Notes: generated by a model from the letters alone, not told the origin. DNA of 64,000 nucleotides from CAZESS01 sp964414415 (GCA_964414415.1 CAYPWJ010000003.1:55521-119520); one strand, 5' to 3'. Positions 1-9,486 are shown, counted from the stretch's first letter. A program made the numbers and translations.

Positions 1-102
1 TGCGGGCGGAAACGCGGCATCATCCGGAAATACGGGCTTCGACTCTGCCGCCAGTGCTTCCGGGAGACGGCGGAGGAAATCGGCTTCAAGAAGTACTCCT
101 GA
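1..102 (+). CDS. rps14: Small ribosomal subunit protein uS14, C-terminal part
   Basis: Partial gene cut by the left edge of the window; only the last 33 codons and the TGA stop are present. The product starts CGRKRGI and ends FKKYS. The Cys residues at the start and in LCRQCF belong to the zinc-binding motif of archaeal and eukaryotic uS14 (formerly S29e/S14). It is a 30S protein that binds 16S rRNA in the head. Its distance of 45 bp to the initiation factor gene suggests a common translation-gene neighbourhood. Confidence 0.85.
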   Translation, partial: CGRKRGIIRKYGLRLCRQCFRETAEEIGFKKYS

Positions 103-147
103 CCTTTACCGTAAATCTAAAAAGAACGCCCAGATACCAGTATACAG

Positions 148-1908
148 ATGACCATGGAATCGGGCGATGCGTATACCAGGCAGCCCATCGTGCTGGTGTC
201 AGGGCACGTCGACCACGGCAAGACGACGTTGCTCGACCATATCCGGGGTACGACCGTCACGATGCGGGAGGCCGGTGCTATCACCCAGCACATCGGCGCC
301 ACCGAGGTGCCCATCGATATCATCCAGGAGCTCTGCGGCTCGCTGTTGAAGGGAGACCGGTTCGACATCCCCGGGCTGCTGTTCATCGACACGCCCGGTC
401 ATCACGCGTTTACCACGCTGCGGGCACGCGGCGGCGCGCTCGCCGACCTGGCCGTCGTCGTCGTGGACATCAACGACGGCCTGATGCCCCAGTCGCTTGA
501 AGCGATCGACATTCTGAAGAAATACAGGACGCCGTTCATCCTGGCGGTCAACAAGATCGACACCATCCAGGGCTGGCGGCAGACGGACGGCTGCATCGAC
601 GACCGTCTGGACCAGCAGATCTCTCGCACCCGGGAGATATTCGAGGAAAACTTTTACGAGATCGTCGAGGGACTCTACGACCGGGGTTTTTCCTCTGACC
701 GCTACGACCGCATCCGGAATTTCACCTCGAACGTGGCCCTTGTTCCAGTCTCCGCGAAGACCGGTGAAGGCGTCGCCGAACTGCTCATGGTGATGGTTGG
801 GCTCGCGCAGCGGTATCTCGGAAACAGCCTGCAGACAGCGGCGCGGCCCGCCGAGGGAACCGTGCTTGAGGTAAAGGAGGAAAAAGGCCTTGGAACGACT
901 GTCGACGTCATCATCCACAGCGGCGTGATCAGGGCTGACGACCGGATCGTCGTCGGCGGACGCAACGGCCCCATCGTCACCTCTGTCAGGGCGCTGCTGA
1001 AGCCACGCCCCCTCGACGAGATACGCGATCCCTCGGAGCGATTCAAACACGTGGAGGATGCACGGGCGGCCACCGGCGTCAAGATAGCGGCACCGGATCT
1101 CGATGACGTGTTTGCCGGTGCTCCCCTGCGGGTGGCCGGCGCCGACGTCGAGGCGGATGTCGACGCCATCGAGGACGAAATGAAGATAGACATCCCGACG
1201 GACGATGAAGGCATCATCGTCAAGGCGGATGCCATCGGCTCCCTGGAGGCGCTTGCCACGCTGCTGGAGGACACGAAGCTCCGCAAGGCTGAGGTCGGCA
1301 GCATCTCGAAGAAGGAAGTGATAGAGGCCTCCACCAACGAGGATCCGCTCCACCGCGTCGTGCTTGGCTTCAACGCCCCGGTGCTCCCCGAGGCCAAGGA
1401 GGCCGTCCGTGACTCCGACGTGACAATCATCCAGAGCCCCGTCATCCATACCATCCTGGAGGAGCTGGAGGACTGGCAGGAGAAACGAAAGCGGGAGCTC
1501 GAGGAGCAGAAACGAGAGGAAATCACCCATCCCGGCGAGGTGCTCTTCCTGCCGGACTGCACGTTCCGGGTGAGCAAGCCCGCGGTCATCGGCGTGCGGG
1601 TGCTCGCCGGGGAGATACGGCCGATGCAGCGATTGATGCGCCAGGACGGCACCACCGTCGGCAGGATAAAAAGCATCCAGCAGGAGCAGCAGACCATCGA
1701 CAAGGCCACGCAGGGGATGGAGGTCGCCATCGCCCTCGAGGGCGCCACCGTCGGCCGGCAGATCAAGCCCGAGCAGACGCTCTACGTCGACATTCCATCC
1801 CGGGAGGCGCAGCAGCTGGCGGACATGGACCTGTCGCCGGAGGAGCAGGACGTCCTCGACAAGGTCACCAGGATAAAACGAGAAGAGGACGCCTTCTGGG
1901 GCATCTAG
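148..1908 (+). CDS. infB: Translation initiation factor aIF5B (IF-2 homologue)
   Basis: 586 aa, the usual length of archaeal aIF5B. It is a ribosome-dependent GTPase that promotes subunit joining and initiator tRNA placement. All G motifs are visible: G1 GHVDHGKTTLLD near residue 20, G3 DTPGHHAF near 80, G4 NKID near 135, G5 SAKTGEG near 200. The C-terminal half has the expected second beta-barrel and tRNA-binding region (GVRVLAGEIRP). The ATG at 148 is chosen because GTPase homology begins about 14 residues later. In many archaea this gene follows the L7Ae-S28e-L24e-NDK cluster; here that cluster lies at the other end of the window. Confidence 0.96.
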   Translation: MTMESGDAYTRQPIVLVSGHVDHGKTTLLDHIRGTTVTMREAGAITQHIGATEVPIDIIQELCGSLLKGDRFDIPGLLFIDTPGHHAFTTLRARGGALADLAVVVVDINDGLMPQSLEAIDILKKYRTPFILAVNKIDTIQGWRQTDGCIDDRLDQQISRTREIFEENFYEIVEGLYDRGFSSDRYDRIRNFTSNVALVPVSAKTGEGVAELLMVMVGLAQRYLGNSLQTAARPAEGTVLEVKEEKGLGTTVDVIIHSGVIRADDRIVVGGRNGPIVTSVRALLKPRPLDEIRDPSERFKHVEDARAATGVKIAAPDLDDVFAGAPLRVAGADVEADVDAIEDEMKIDIPTDDEGIIVKADAIGSLEALATLLEDTKLRKAEVGSISKKEVIEASTNEDPLHRVVLGFNAPVLPEAKEAVRDSDVTIIQSPVIHTILEELEDWQEKRKRELEEQKREEITHPGEVLFLPDCTFRVSKPAVIGVRVLAGEIRPMQRLMRQDGTTVGRIKSIQQEQQTIDKATQGMEVAIALEGATVGRQIKPEQTLYVDIPSREAQQLADMDLSPEEQDVLDKVTRIKREEDAFWGI

Positions 1909-1938
1909 CGGTCTCTCCATCGGTGAGAGCGGCGGCTG

Positions 1939-2538
1939 TCAGCCCAGGGACATCGCTTCCGCGATTTTTTCTTTGCAGTGACGCTGCAGCTCATCCGGCG
2001 ACCGGGTGGCGTCAAGGATAACGAAGCGGTCCTCCTCCCGGGCGAGACGACGGTAGTTTTCCTGCACCCGCCTGAGGAACGCACGATGCTCAAAGGGAGA
2101 CAGCGCCCGGCCGTCGATGCGGCGGAGTGCCTCCCCCGGGTCGAGCACGAAGAGAAAGGTGATATCCGGCGTGACGCAGAACGGGCGGTGGAGGTCACGG
2201 AGCCACCTGACGGGATCGTCAATCTGCCCGAGATGGACGGCCTGGTAGGCGATGGTGGAGTCCATGTACCGGTCGCAGAGCACCAGCTTGTCTGCATCGA
2301 GCTGCTCCCGGATGTGCCTGGTGTGCTCTATCCTGTCAGCCATGAAGAGAAACGCGGTCGTCGCAGCGGCTCGCTTCTCCGCCACGGCCCGGTCAACCAT
2401 GTCGCCCAGCCAGGTGTCAGTCGGCTCCTTCGTCCAGGCGACGTCGTGCTGCCCGCTGAGCGTCCGGGCGAGGCGGCGCGACACCGTCGTTTTGCCGGAG
2501 CCGTCGATGCCTTCGAAGGTGAACAACCAGCCGGCCAT
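1939..2538 (-). CDS. tmk: Thymidylate kinase
   Basis: 199 aa, normal for dTMP kinase, which makes dTDP from dTMP and ATP for DNA synthesis. The P-loop FEGIDGSGKTT lies at residues 8-18, the DR(Y) motif (LCDRYMDSTIAYQ) near residue 88, and the TFLFVLDPGEALRRI strand near 127. It is cytosolic. It ends 30 bp from the convergent aIF5B gene and follows the TrmJ-like gene by 37 bp on the same strand, so the two may be co-transcribed. Confidence 0.94.
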   Translation of the reverse strand: MAGWLFTFEGIDGSGKTTVSRRLARTLSGQHDVAWTKEPTDTWLGDMVDRAVAEKRAAATTAFLFMADRIEHTRHIREQLDADKLVLCDRYMDSTIAYQAVHLGQIDDPVRWLRDLHRPFCVTPDITFLFVLDPGEALRRIDGRALSPFEHRAFLRRVQENYRRLAREEDRFVILDATRSPDELQRHCKEKIAEAMSLG

Positions 2539-2575
2539 ACAGGTGAATGGCAGCCGGGCTATTAAACGTATATGG

Positions 2576-3271
2576 TCACCGGCGCCGCGCTCGCTTGAGG
2601 ACGCCCATCAGGGTATGGTACTCCCATTTGGAGAGCATCGCCCGCCCGATGATACGCCGGAACATCACCGATGTCTTGTCCCGCTTGTGCTCCGGGTAGC
2701 CGGTGGCCTCGAGCAGCTGGTCGAAACGCCGGTACAGCAGCTCCTTTTCACGGCGGTCGGTCCGACGGGTCACCGGCGCTGCGGCGTCGTCGGCCGTCAG
2801 GGCGTAGAGGGTGACCGCCACGGCGTGCGAGAGATTCATCGACTGGTAGGCATCCGACGTGGGAATATGGATCAACGCGTCACAGCGCCGTATCTCGTCG
2901 TTGAGCAGCCCGTAGTCCTCCCTGCCGAAGGCGAGGCCGACGCGTCCCTCGAGAGCCGCAACGCGGTCGGCGAACGTGGGGAGCGAGAGCGCGCTGCGGA
3001 GATGCTTTTTTTCACTGGTCGTCTCGATAGCCGAGGTACCCGCGAGGTAGGCGACCTCCCGCGCCGCGTCGGCAAACGTCTCGACGACCGCGCCGTCGTC
3101 GAGCACCGGCTGCGCGTGGACCGCCATCGTCCTGCATCGCTCATCGTCAAGCGAAAACGGCGGGGAGACCACCAGCAGCTCGTGGACGCCGAAGTTCAAC
3201 ATCGCCCGGGCTGCAGCGCCGACGTTGCCGGGGTATTTTGGCTCGACGAGGATGACCGCAAAGGAAGCCAT
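2576..3271 (-). CDS. trmJ: SPOUT-family RNA 2'-O-methyltransferase, TrmJ-like
   Basis: 231 aa. The N-terminus (ILVEPKYPGNVGAAARAM) and the knot region (LAFGREDYGLLNDEI; IPTSDAYQSMNLSHAV) are the hallmarks of SpoU/TrmH-class SAM-dependent methyltransferases, in particular TrmJ, which methylates the ribose of tRNA position 32. The C-terminal helical extension (LLYRRFDQLLEATGYPEHK) is also TrmJ-like. Only 3 bp separate its start from the stop of the upstream Ig-repeat gene, so they may share a transcript despite unrelated functions. The exact tRNA position is inferred from the family. Confidence 0.9.
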   Translation of the reverse strand: MASFAVILVEPKYPGNVGAAARAMLNFGVHELLVVSPPFSLDDERCRTMAVHAQPVLDDGAVVETFADAAREVAYLAGTSAIETTSEKKHLRSALSLPTFADRVAALEGRVGLAFGREDYGLLNDEIRRCDALIHIPTSDAYQSMNLSHAVAVTLYALTADDAAAPVTRRTDRREKELLYRRFDQLLEATGYPEHKRDKTSVMFRRIIGRAMLSKWEYHTLMGVLKRARRR

Positions 3272-3274
3272 CGG

Positions 3275-5731
3275 CTAGAAGCTGAAGATCGACACGACGA
3301 CGGTGCCGCTGGTCGCGGTCCGCCCGGCGTGGTCCGCCGCGGTGACGTGCAGCGCCCTGGTGCCGATGTCGCTGGACCACGTCCACTGGTAGGGCGGCTG
3401 CAGGTCGATGTTTTCAGGCTCGTCGTTGACCCAGAAGGTCACCTCGTCGACGCCCGACGCGTCGTCCGCCGCCGTGGCGATGACGGTGAGCTGGCCGAAC
3501 GAGACGGTTCTGCCGCTGGCCAGGGGGATAACCGGACGGTCGAACAGGTAGAGATAGCCGATAGCCGGGCGCATCAGCGACACCGATGGTGCCTCGGTGT
3601 CCACCTTCACGGTGGTGGAGGTGGTGTCCTCGACGGTGCCCTGGCTGTCGACGGAGTAAAACTCGAGGACGTTGACGCCCTCGCTGCTGACGTTGAACGG
3701 GCCGGTGTAGGTCTGCCACGCCGTGCTGCCCACCCGGTACATGGTGTAGTTGATACCGTCGGGGTCGCTGGCCGTCAGTGTTACCTGGACGCTATCGAGA
3801 TACCAGCCGTTGTCGCCGTCCGGCTGCGCGGGATTGAACGTTGCCACGGTGGTGGGGACGGTGATGTTTATCTTGAAGGTGACGCTGTCCACGGGCTCCA
3901 CGTTGCCGGCGTTGTCCACGGAGTAAAAGTCGACCTGGTAGTAGCCGTTGCTCGACACCATGAACGGAGCGGTGTAGGTCGTCCATGTCCCGTTGTTGAC
4001 GCGGTACATGGTGTCGTTGACGCCGGAGTCGTCGTCCGTCGCGCTGAGGGTCACCTCGACGGGGGAGGCATACCAGCCGTCGGGGCCGTCCGGCGACGAC
4101 GGATTCAACGTCGCTGTCGTGTCAGGCGGCGTGACGTCGCCGGCCGAGGTCACGGTGAACTGGTAGGTGCTGCTGATGACGCCGTTTCCGAGCACGTCGA
4201 CGGCGTAGATGGTGTAGTTGTAGGTGCCGAGCACCGAGTAGCTCTCGTTGCGGTAGTAGGTGGTGCAGTGGATGTAGTCCATGGTGAAGTTGGCCGTGGA
4301 GCCATCCGGGTATTCCACCTCCACGTAGAGACTGTCGACGCCGGCGCCGTCGTCGGTGGACTGGCAGGAGATGTTGACGTGGCCGCCCTGTGACTGCTCG
4401 CCCGGCGTCGCCTGGACGCTCGAGATGCCGGGCGGCGTGTCGTCGACCCGATGGGTATGGTTGCGGACTGGTTCCCGGTTGCCTGCACGGTCGTCGCTGT
4501 AGAACTCCAGGTAGTGCAGGCCGTCCCCGGTCACGGTGAAGTTAGCCGTATATAGATTGAAGTTGTCGTTGCGACCGACGCCGCTACCCGGCGACGGCGT
4601 CCAGCCGCCATGCCAGACGCGGTAATAGGTGGCGTTGACGCCGGTCAACGCGTCGCTGGCGGTGAAATTGAAGACGGTGGACGAGGTGACGTAGCTGCCG
4701 TAGCGCGGGCCGGCCAGGTGCTTGCTCGTCGCCGGAGCGGTGGTGTCGACGCCGAGGTCGTCGTCTGCAGCGCCCGGGGCGGCCTCCTGGTTGGTGGCGT
4801 TGTCCGTCGCCCGGGTGTACAGCTCGTAGTAGCCGTCACCCGCCGGGGCGGTAAAGCTGAACTGCCATGGCTGGCTGCTGTCCGTGGCGAACGAGGTCCA
4901 TGACCCCCATGATGCATTGTCGGAGCTGTATCGATAGTACAGCGTGACGTCTCCGACGCCGGAGAGCCCATCCGTGGCGGTGACGTTGACAGATACAGGC
5001 GTTGCACCGTGCCAGTAGGATATCGGGTCGACGCTGGAGGATGGCGGGGTGACGTCGTAGCCCGCCTGTTCCTCTATCGGGGGTGGTGTCTCAAGGTTGC
5101 CGGCGGTGTCCCGCGCTCTGGCCTTGAACTCGTAATATCCCGTTCCGTTGGTGAAGGTAAACTGCCATTGCCATGGCGACGCGGTGTCGGTGGCGAACGA
5201 GGTCCATGACTCCCAGGATGCATTGTCGGAGCTGTACCGGTAGAGCAGCGTCACTCTGTCGACCTGGTAGTTGTCGCTGGCGGTCGCGGTGACGGTGGCG
5301 TTGTCGTTGTACCAGTACCGCGGCAGCGTATCCACGGAGCTGCCAGGCGGCGTGGTGTCCTCCACGGTAAAGTTCTGTGACGGGTCACTGGAGGTATTCC
5401 ACCCGCTGGCGTTGCGGGCTTTGACGACGTAGGTGTAGGTGCCAAGCGGGTCCGGGTAGCTGTAGCTTTGATTGAAATACCAGGTGGAGGCCCCGGCGCT
5501 GTCCATGGAGTAGTTGCCCATCTGGGTGGCGTTGGGATATGATATCTCCACCCATGCCTCCGCGGCGTCGGTGATGTCGGCGGTGATGTTGACGGCGCCC
5601 GGCACCTCGACCGGGTCAGGTGTCTCGGTGACGGAATTTATGTCAGGCTGCGCGAACGCCATGCAGGCAGCCAGTGTGACAAGCAGTGCTATACCAGGCA
5701 GTATCCATTTCTTTCCCGTGTGCTTTCCCAT
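3275..5731 (-). CDS. Secreted Ig-like repeat surface protein (818 aa)
   Basis: A signal peptide is clear: MGKHTGKKW followed by a hydrophobic run to ACMAFAQ, with cleavage near residue 28. The rest is about eight tandem Ig-like units, several built on the pattern DG/NG-x-Y/H-x-LEFYSxDxAGN that resembles OmpL47-type and bacterial Ig repeats, with many Asn-x-Ser/Thr sites. The last ~100 residues form the module PAIGYLYLFDRPV...PPYQWTW...FSF, which recurs in four other proteins of this window. No catalytic domain is visible, so adhesion or surface-layer association is inferred. A TATA-like box lies about 25 nt before the ATG. Confidence 0.85.
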   Translation of the reverse strand: MGKHTGKKWILPGIALLVTLAACMAFAQPDINSVTETPDPVEVPGAVNITADITDAAEAWVEISYPNATQMGNYSMDSAGASTWYFNQSYSYPDPLGTYTYVVKARNASGWNTSSDPSQNFTVEDTTPPGSSVDTLPRYWYNDNATVTATASDNYQVDRVTLLYRYSSDNASWESWTSFATDTASPWQWQFTFTNGTGYYEFKARARDTAGNLETPPPIEEQAGYDVTPPSSSVDPISYWHGATPVSVNVTATDGLSGVGDVTLYYRYSSDNASWGSWTSFATDSSQPWQFSFTAPAGDGYYELYTRATDNATNQEAAPGAADDDLGVDTTAPATSKHLAGPRYGSYVTSSTVFNFTASDALTGVNATYYRVWHGGWTPSPGSGVGRNDNFNLYTANFTVTGDGLHYLEFYSDDRAGNREPVRNHTHRVDDTPPGISSVQATPGEQSQGGHVNISCQSTDDGAGVDSLYVEVEYPDGSTANFTMDYIHCTTYYRNESYSVLGTYNYTIYAVDVLGNGVISSTYQFTVTSAGDVTPPDTTATLNPSSPDGPDGWYASPVEVTLSATDDDSGVNDTMYRVNNGTWTTYTAPFMVSSNGYYQVDFYSVDNAGNVEPVDSVTFKINITVPTTVATFNPAQPDGDNGWYLDSVQVTLTASDPDGINYTMYRVGSTAWQTYTGPFNVSSEGVNVLEFYSVDSQGTVEDTTSTTVKVDTEAPSVSLMRPAIGYLYLFDRPVIPLASGRTVSFGQLTVIATAADDASGVDEVTFWVNDEPENIDLQPPYQWTWSSDIGTRALHVTAADHAGRTATSGTVVVSIFSF

Positions 5732-5789
5732 GTACTGATAATAAAATTATGGTTATAAAACATTCGGTAGCGGAGCATCGAGCCAGGGG

Positions 5790-7034
5790 CTACAGGTTGA
5801 ATATCTTTATGATTATCTCGTCGCTTCGATGCTGCCCCGCGTTGTCGTAGGCGGTTGCCCTGACGACGTGTGTGCCCATTGAGAGGTAGTCCCAGGTCCA
5901 CTGGTAGGGCCCCTGGTCGTCTTCTATCTGTAGCTCGTTGTCCACGTAGAACGCCACCCGGTGTATCCCTGACTCGTGGTTGCTTGCCTGCGCCGCTATG
6001 GTGATGGGGCCGATGACGACGGTGTTGCCGGTGAACGTCGGCACGATTTCCCTGCCCTGGATGTAGAGATACCCGGCGCGTGGCGTGGTGATGGTGACGG
6101 TGGGCCGGATTTTGTCTATCTTGAAGGAAACGTTGTTGGATGGCTCTCTGTTTCCCGCGACGTCGGCGGAATAGAACTCCAGGGTATGCCTGGTGTCATC
6201 TGACACCGTGAACGCACCTTCATATTCCTGCCAGTCGCCGCCGTCGAGCCGGTAGAAGGTGGCGTTGACACCCGACGTGGGATCGGTGGCGTCCAGCATG
6301 ACGGAGACGTTGCTGATGTACCATCCCTGGCTGCCCTGCACCCCCGAGAGATCGCAGACAGTGGAGGGGCACGCCGTGTCTATCTGGATGGTGCTGTGAC
6401 GCGGTGTCTCCTCGTTCCCGGCTTCGTCCACGGCGTAGTAGTACAGGCTGTGGACGCCGTCGCCTGTCACGCTGAAGGGCGCGTGATAGTGAAGCCACGG
6501 CGCTCCGTCGAGCATGTAGGTGATGTAGTCTACCCCCATGCCGGTGTCGCAGGCGTACATGCTGACGGTCACGTTGCTGACGTACCAGCTGCTATTTCCC
6601 CTGGTGCCTGCAAGAGAGGCGTAGGTGTCCGGCGGGACGTCGTCTTCTTTTACCTGGAAGCTGTGGTTTGCCGACCTGTTTGCGTTGCTGCTGTTGTCGG
6701 CAGCCCAGATGTGGTAGGTGTAGACGCCCGGCTCGGTGTAACGCTGCGTGTATTCATACCGGCTGGTGTATCCAACCCTGGCCATGCTCATGTTTATCTG
6801 TGATTGACCGTCGGGGAACGTTATCACCGCCTTGACCGTGGCCACGGTGCCGTCGTCGGTCACGTCGCACCGGATGGTGACGTCTTCCTCCTGCCACGCG
6901 GTAGCCGGGTGCGCCGTTACGTTCTCGATGACCGGCGGTGCATCCAGCGTCTCCCCGAGAGAGACGACCGGGGTCAGCATGCAGACGGCAACTGCCACCG
7001 ATAGGCCTCCCTTCACGATGCCTCCGATGTCCAT
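5790..7034 (-). CDS. Secreted Ig-like repeat protein (414 aa)
   Basis: It has a signal peptide (hydrophobic run GLSVAVAVCMLTPVVSLG ending near residue 27) and no enzymatic domain. After an N-terminal Ig unit (NVTAHPATAWQEEDVTI) there are two OmpL47-like repeats (YYAVDEAGNEETP, FYSADVAGNREPS). The C-terminal module RAGYLYIQGREIVP...GPYQWTWDYLSMG...IFNL is shared with its neighbours. It is a shorter paralogue of the 818-aa protein downstream on the same strand, 58 bp away. A TATA-like AT-rich stretch (ttatataa) lies about 25 nt upstream. Export is well supported; function is unknown. Confidence 0.83.
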   Translation of the reverse strand: MDIGGIVKGGLSVAVAVCMLTPVVSLGETLDAPPVIENVTAHPATAWQEEDVTIRCDVTDDGTVATVKAVITFPDGQSQINMSMARVGYTSRYEYTQRYTEPGVYTYHIWAADNSSNANRSANHSFQVKEDDVPPDTYASLAGTRGNSSWYVSNVTVSMYACDTGMGVDYITYMLDGAPWLHYHAPFSVTGDGVHSLYYYAVDEAGNEETPRHSTIQIDTACPSTVCDLSGVQGSQGWYISNVSVMLDATDPTSGVNATFYRLDGGDWQEYEGAFTVSDDTRHTLEFYSADVAGNREPSNNVSFKIDKIRPTVTITTPRAGYLYIQGREIVPTFTGNTVVIGPITIAAQASNHESGIHRVAFYVDNELQIEDDQGPYQWTWDYLSMGTHVVRATAYDNAGQHRSDEIIIKIFNL

Positions 7035-7112
7035 GCTAGAATAACCACAGTCGTGTTATATAATTATCGGAAAAAGAGAAAAACAGAGGGGAAAGGGGAA
7101 GGGAGAGAGAGG

Positions 7113-8507
7113 TTAGCTGTTCTCGGTGAACAGCTGTAGGTTGTAGATGGTCGCGGTGGCTGTCTCTGTTGCCTTGTTGCCGGCGACGTCGTACGCCTCG
7201 ACGGTGATGGTGTGCATGCCCATCAGTGTCTCGTCGAGCGTGTATGATACGTCCTGGCTGGCGGTGGCGCGGAGCTCGCCGTCGAGGTAAACCTCGGTTG
7301 TGGCGACGCCGGATGTGGCGGTGTCTTCGACGTCTGCCTCGATGGTCAGCGAGCCGACGACGATGGTTCGGCCGGTGGCTGTGGGCATGATGGCCCGGTT
7401 GAACAGGTAGAGGTGCCCTGTCGGCCGCTCGATGGTTATCTCGGGGCCGTAGAGGTCGATCTGTATCTCCTTGGTGTTGACTGCCTCCTCTCGTCCGGCG
7501 TTGTCGACGGCGTAGTATTCAAGCGTGTGCCGGCCGTCGCTGTCAACCGTAAAGCCGCCGTCATAGGTCTGCCATGCGTTGTTGTCGACGCGGTACATGA
7601 CGTGGCTGACGCCGCTCGCTTCGTCGCTCGCTGTCAGCTCGACCGTCACGCCGCTCGTGTACCAGCCGTTGTCACCGGTCGGCTCGCCGGGCGTGACGGT
7701 GCAGCTGCTCGACGGCTGCCCGGCGCCGACGTCTATCACGGTGCTGCCCATGCCGCCGATGTTGCCCATGACGTCCTTCGCGTAATAGGAGACGGTGTGC
7801 CTGCCGGGCTCCTCGACGGTGAACGGCTCGCTGTAGCTCGTCCAGTCGCCGTCGTCGACGCGGTAGTGGATGCTGTCGACGCCAAGCTCATTGTCGCTCG
7901 CCGACAGCACCATGGCTGTGTCGGCGGTGACCTGCCAGGTCTGCCCGGACGTTACCTCGGCGATACCGTCGAAAGACAGACTGGTCGACGGCCCGCTGGT
8001 GTCAAGGACGTAGGTCTCCCTGTGGCGTTCTTCGATGTGACCCCAGCTGTCCTCCGCCCAGTACTCGACGGTGTGTTCGCCGGGTTGGTAGCCGTGCAGG
8101 CTGTTGATTTGGAACTGCGCCTCGCGGTTCCACGGGCCGGTCTGCACGGGGCCGCCGTCGATGCTGTATTTGATGTGCCACCAGCCGTCGTCGCTGGCGG
8201 TTATGTGGAACGTCGACGCTGACACGATGTAGCCGTCAGGGTCGAGCGTGACCCGCAGGCTGGAGGACGGCACGTCGGTGTCCTTCCACGCCGTCATCTT
8301 GGGGGACAGCATGTCTTCGTTCCAGGCGAGACCATAGACGTAGCCCTCGTAGCCGTCGGTGTCCGCGGTGTTGACGCCGGTGTCGTTGTAGAGCAGCCAG
8401 TCGCTGCCGGCGTGCTCCTCGCCCCGTGCCACGGAGCCGTAGAGATATGCAAATAATATCTCCTCGTGGTGCTTCAGCGCTGCTGCCAGGTCACCGGTGA
8501 CGTCCAC
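7113..8507 (-). CDS. Chimera: truncated MNT nucleotidyltransferase joined to Ig-repeat protein
   Basis: The first ~35 residues are the start of a minimal nucleotidyltransferase (MNT): a helix, then ILFAYLYGSVARGEEHAGSD, the GSxARG...SD nucleotide-binding motif. Directly after SD the sequence becomes a surface protein: LLYNDTGVNTADTDG, Ig-like units (YYAVDNAGREEA) and the terminal module GHLYLFNRAIMP. There is no signal peptide, unlike the two neighbouring paralogues. The GTG at 8507 is preferred over the ORF's upstream in-frame ATG at 8567 because a TATA-like box (ctttttta) on this strand lies ~25 nt before it and MNT homology starts there. The frame is open throughout. It looks like a deletion fusion of two genes and may not encode a working product; an assembly join is also possible. 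Confidence 0.7.
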   Translation of the reverse strand: MDVTGDLAAALKHHEEILFAYLYGSVARGEEHAGSDWLLYNDTGVNTADTDGYEGYVYGLAWNEDMLSPKMTAWKDTDVPSSSLRVTLDPDGYIVSASTFHITASDDGWWHIKYSIDGGPVQTGPWNREAQFQINSLHGYQPGEHTVEYWAEDSWGHIEERHRETYVLDTSGPSTSLSFDGIAEVTSGQTWQVTADTAMVLSASDNELGVDSIHYRVDDGDWTSYSEPFTVEEPGRHTVSYYAKDVMGNIGGMGSTVIDVGAGQPSSSCTVTPGEPTGDNGWYTSGVTVELTASDEASGVSHVMYRVDNNAWQTYDGGFTVDSDGRHTLEYYAVDNAGREEAVNTKEIQIDLYGPEITIERPTGHLYLFNRAIMPTATGRTIVVGSLTIEADVEDTATSGVATTEVYLDGELRATASQDVSYTLDETLMGMHTITVEAYDVAGNKATETATATIYNLQLFTENS

Positions 8508-8598
8508 AGTAGGTAAAGCCAGGGAGCAATAAAAAAGATGATGATGCCGTCGCTCCCGGTCCCGCAAACGTTTTTAACCGCTCCGGCCATACCCGCCC

Positions 8599-9486
8599 AT
8601 GACCAACGTTATCTCCATGCTCGACGTGCAGGACGCGCTGCATGACATCATCGACGACGGCATCGACATGAAGCGCCACGGCCACGGCAGAGACCTCGAG
8701 GATTGCATCCTGGCGATGATCTTCGAGAAGTCGAGCACGCGCACCCGTGTCTCCTTCGAGGCGGGTATCCGGCGGCTCGGCGGCTACGCCGTCTTTCTCG
8801 GCAAGGACGACATCCAGCTGGGGCGCGGCGAGACCATCGAGGATACTGCATTGGTGCTGTCGCGCTACGCGGATCTCCTGATGTACCGGGCGTTCGACCA
8901 TGCGGACATGGTGGAGCTGGCGAGGCACGCGACGGTGCCCGTCATCTCGGGGCTGGACGACGAGGAGCATCCCTGCCAGGTCGTCACCGACCTCATGACG
9001 GTCAAGGAGCACCTGGGCCGGCTGGACGGCCTCCACATGGTGTATTTTGGCGACGGCGGCAACAACATGGCGAACTCGCTGATGCTCGGCGCCGCCATGA
9101 CGGGTATGAAGATGACCGTCGTGGCGCCGCGGGAGCTCTGGCCGTCTGACCGGTATCTCGGGATGGCGCGGGAGCTCGGCGACGTCGAGGTCACCGAGCT
9201 GCACGACGACGCCGCGGCCGGTGCAGATGTCGTGGTGACGGACACCTGGGTGTCGATGGGCGACGAGGCGGAAAAACAGGAGCGCCTCGAGCTGCTTGAG
9301 GGCTACACCGTCGACGCTGACGTGATGGCGCGGGCTGACAGCGAGGCGATCTTCATGCACTGTCTCCCGGCCTACTACGGCAACGAGGTATCCAAGGAGG
9401 TCGCTCATGGCCCGCAGTCGGTTATCTTCGACGAGGCGGAGAACAGGATGTGGGCCCAGATGGCGATTATGAAGTGGCTGCTCTAG
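8599..9486 (+). CDS. argF: Ornithine carbamoyltransferase
   Basis: 295 aa, typical length. It transfers the carbamoyl group from carbamoyl phosphate to ornithine to give citrulline. The carbamoyl-phosphate motif FEKSSTRTRVSFE is near residue 42, the HPCQ motif near 128, and the ornithine-binding loop with catalytic Cys (HCLPAYYG) near 254. The terminal helix AENRMWAQMAIMKWLL fits the family. A TATA-like box (gtttttaac) lies about 25 nt before the ATG. It may serve arginine synthesis or, with protein catabolism, run in reverse in arginine breakdown; the window does not decide. Its TAG stop overlaps the TAG stop of aEF1B by 4 bp (CTAG). Confidence 0.96.
   Translation: MTNVISMLDVQDALHDIIDDGIDMKRHGHGRDLEDCILAMIFEKSSTRTRVSFEAGIRRLGGYAVFLGKDDIQLGRGETIEDTALVLSRYADLLMYRAFDHADMVELARHATVPVISGLDDEEHPCQVVTDLMTVKEHLGRLDGLHMVYFGDGGNNMANSLMLGAAMTGMKMTVVAPRELWPSDRYLGMARELGDVEVTELHDDAAAGADVVVTDTWVSMGDEAEKQERLELLEGYTVDADVMARADSEAIFMHCLPAYYGNEVSKEVAHGPQSVIFDEAENRMWAQMAIMKWLL

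Noticed and set aside
199..1920. 573-aa minus-strand frame opposite infB
   Set aside because: It is a composition shadow of the high-GC infB gene, with low-complexity residues and no motif.
2252..4393. 713-aa plus-strand frame
   Set aside because: It lies opposite tmk, trmJ and the Ig protein, which all have clear motifs; the frame is rich in Val, Gly, Asp and Arg as expected for an antisense shadow.
4150..4488. Short overlapping frames inside the Ig-repeat genes
   Set aside because: Thr/Ser/Pro/Arg-rich alternative frames of repetitive GC-rich DNA; no independent start signals.
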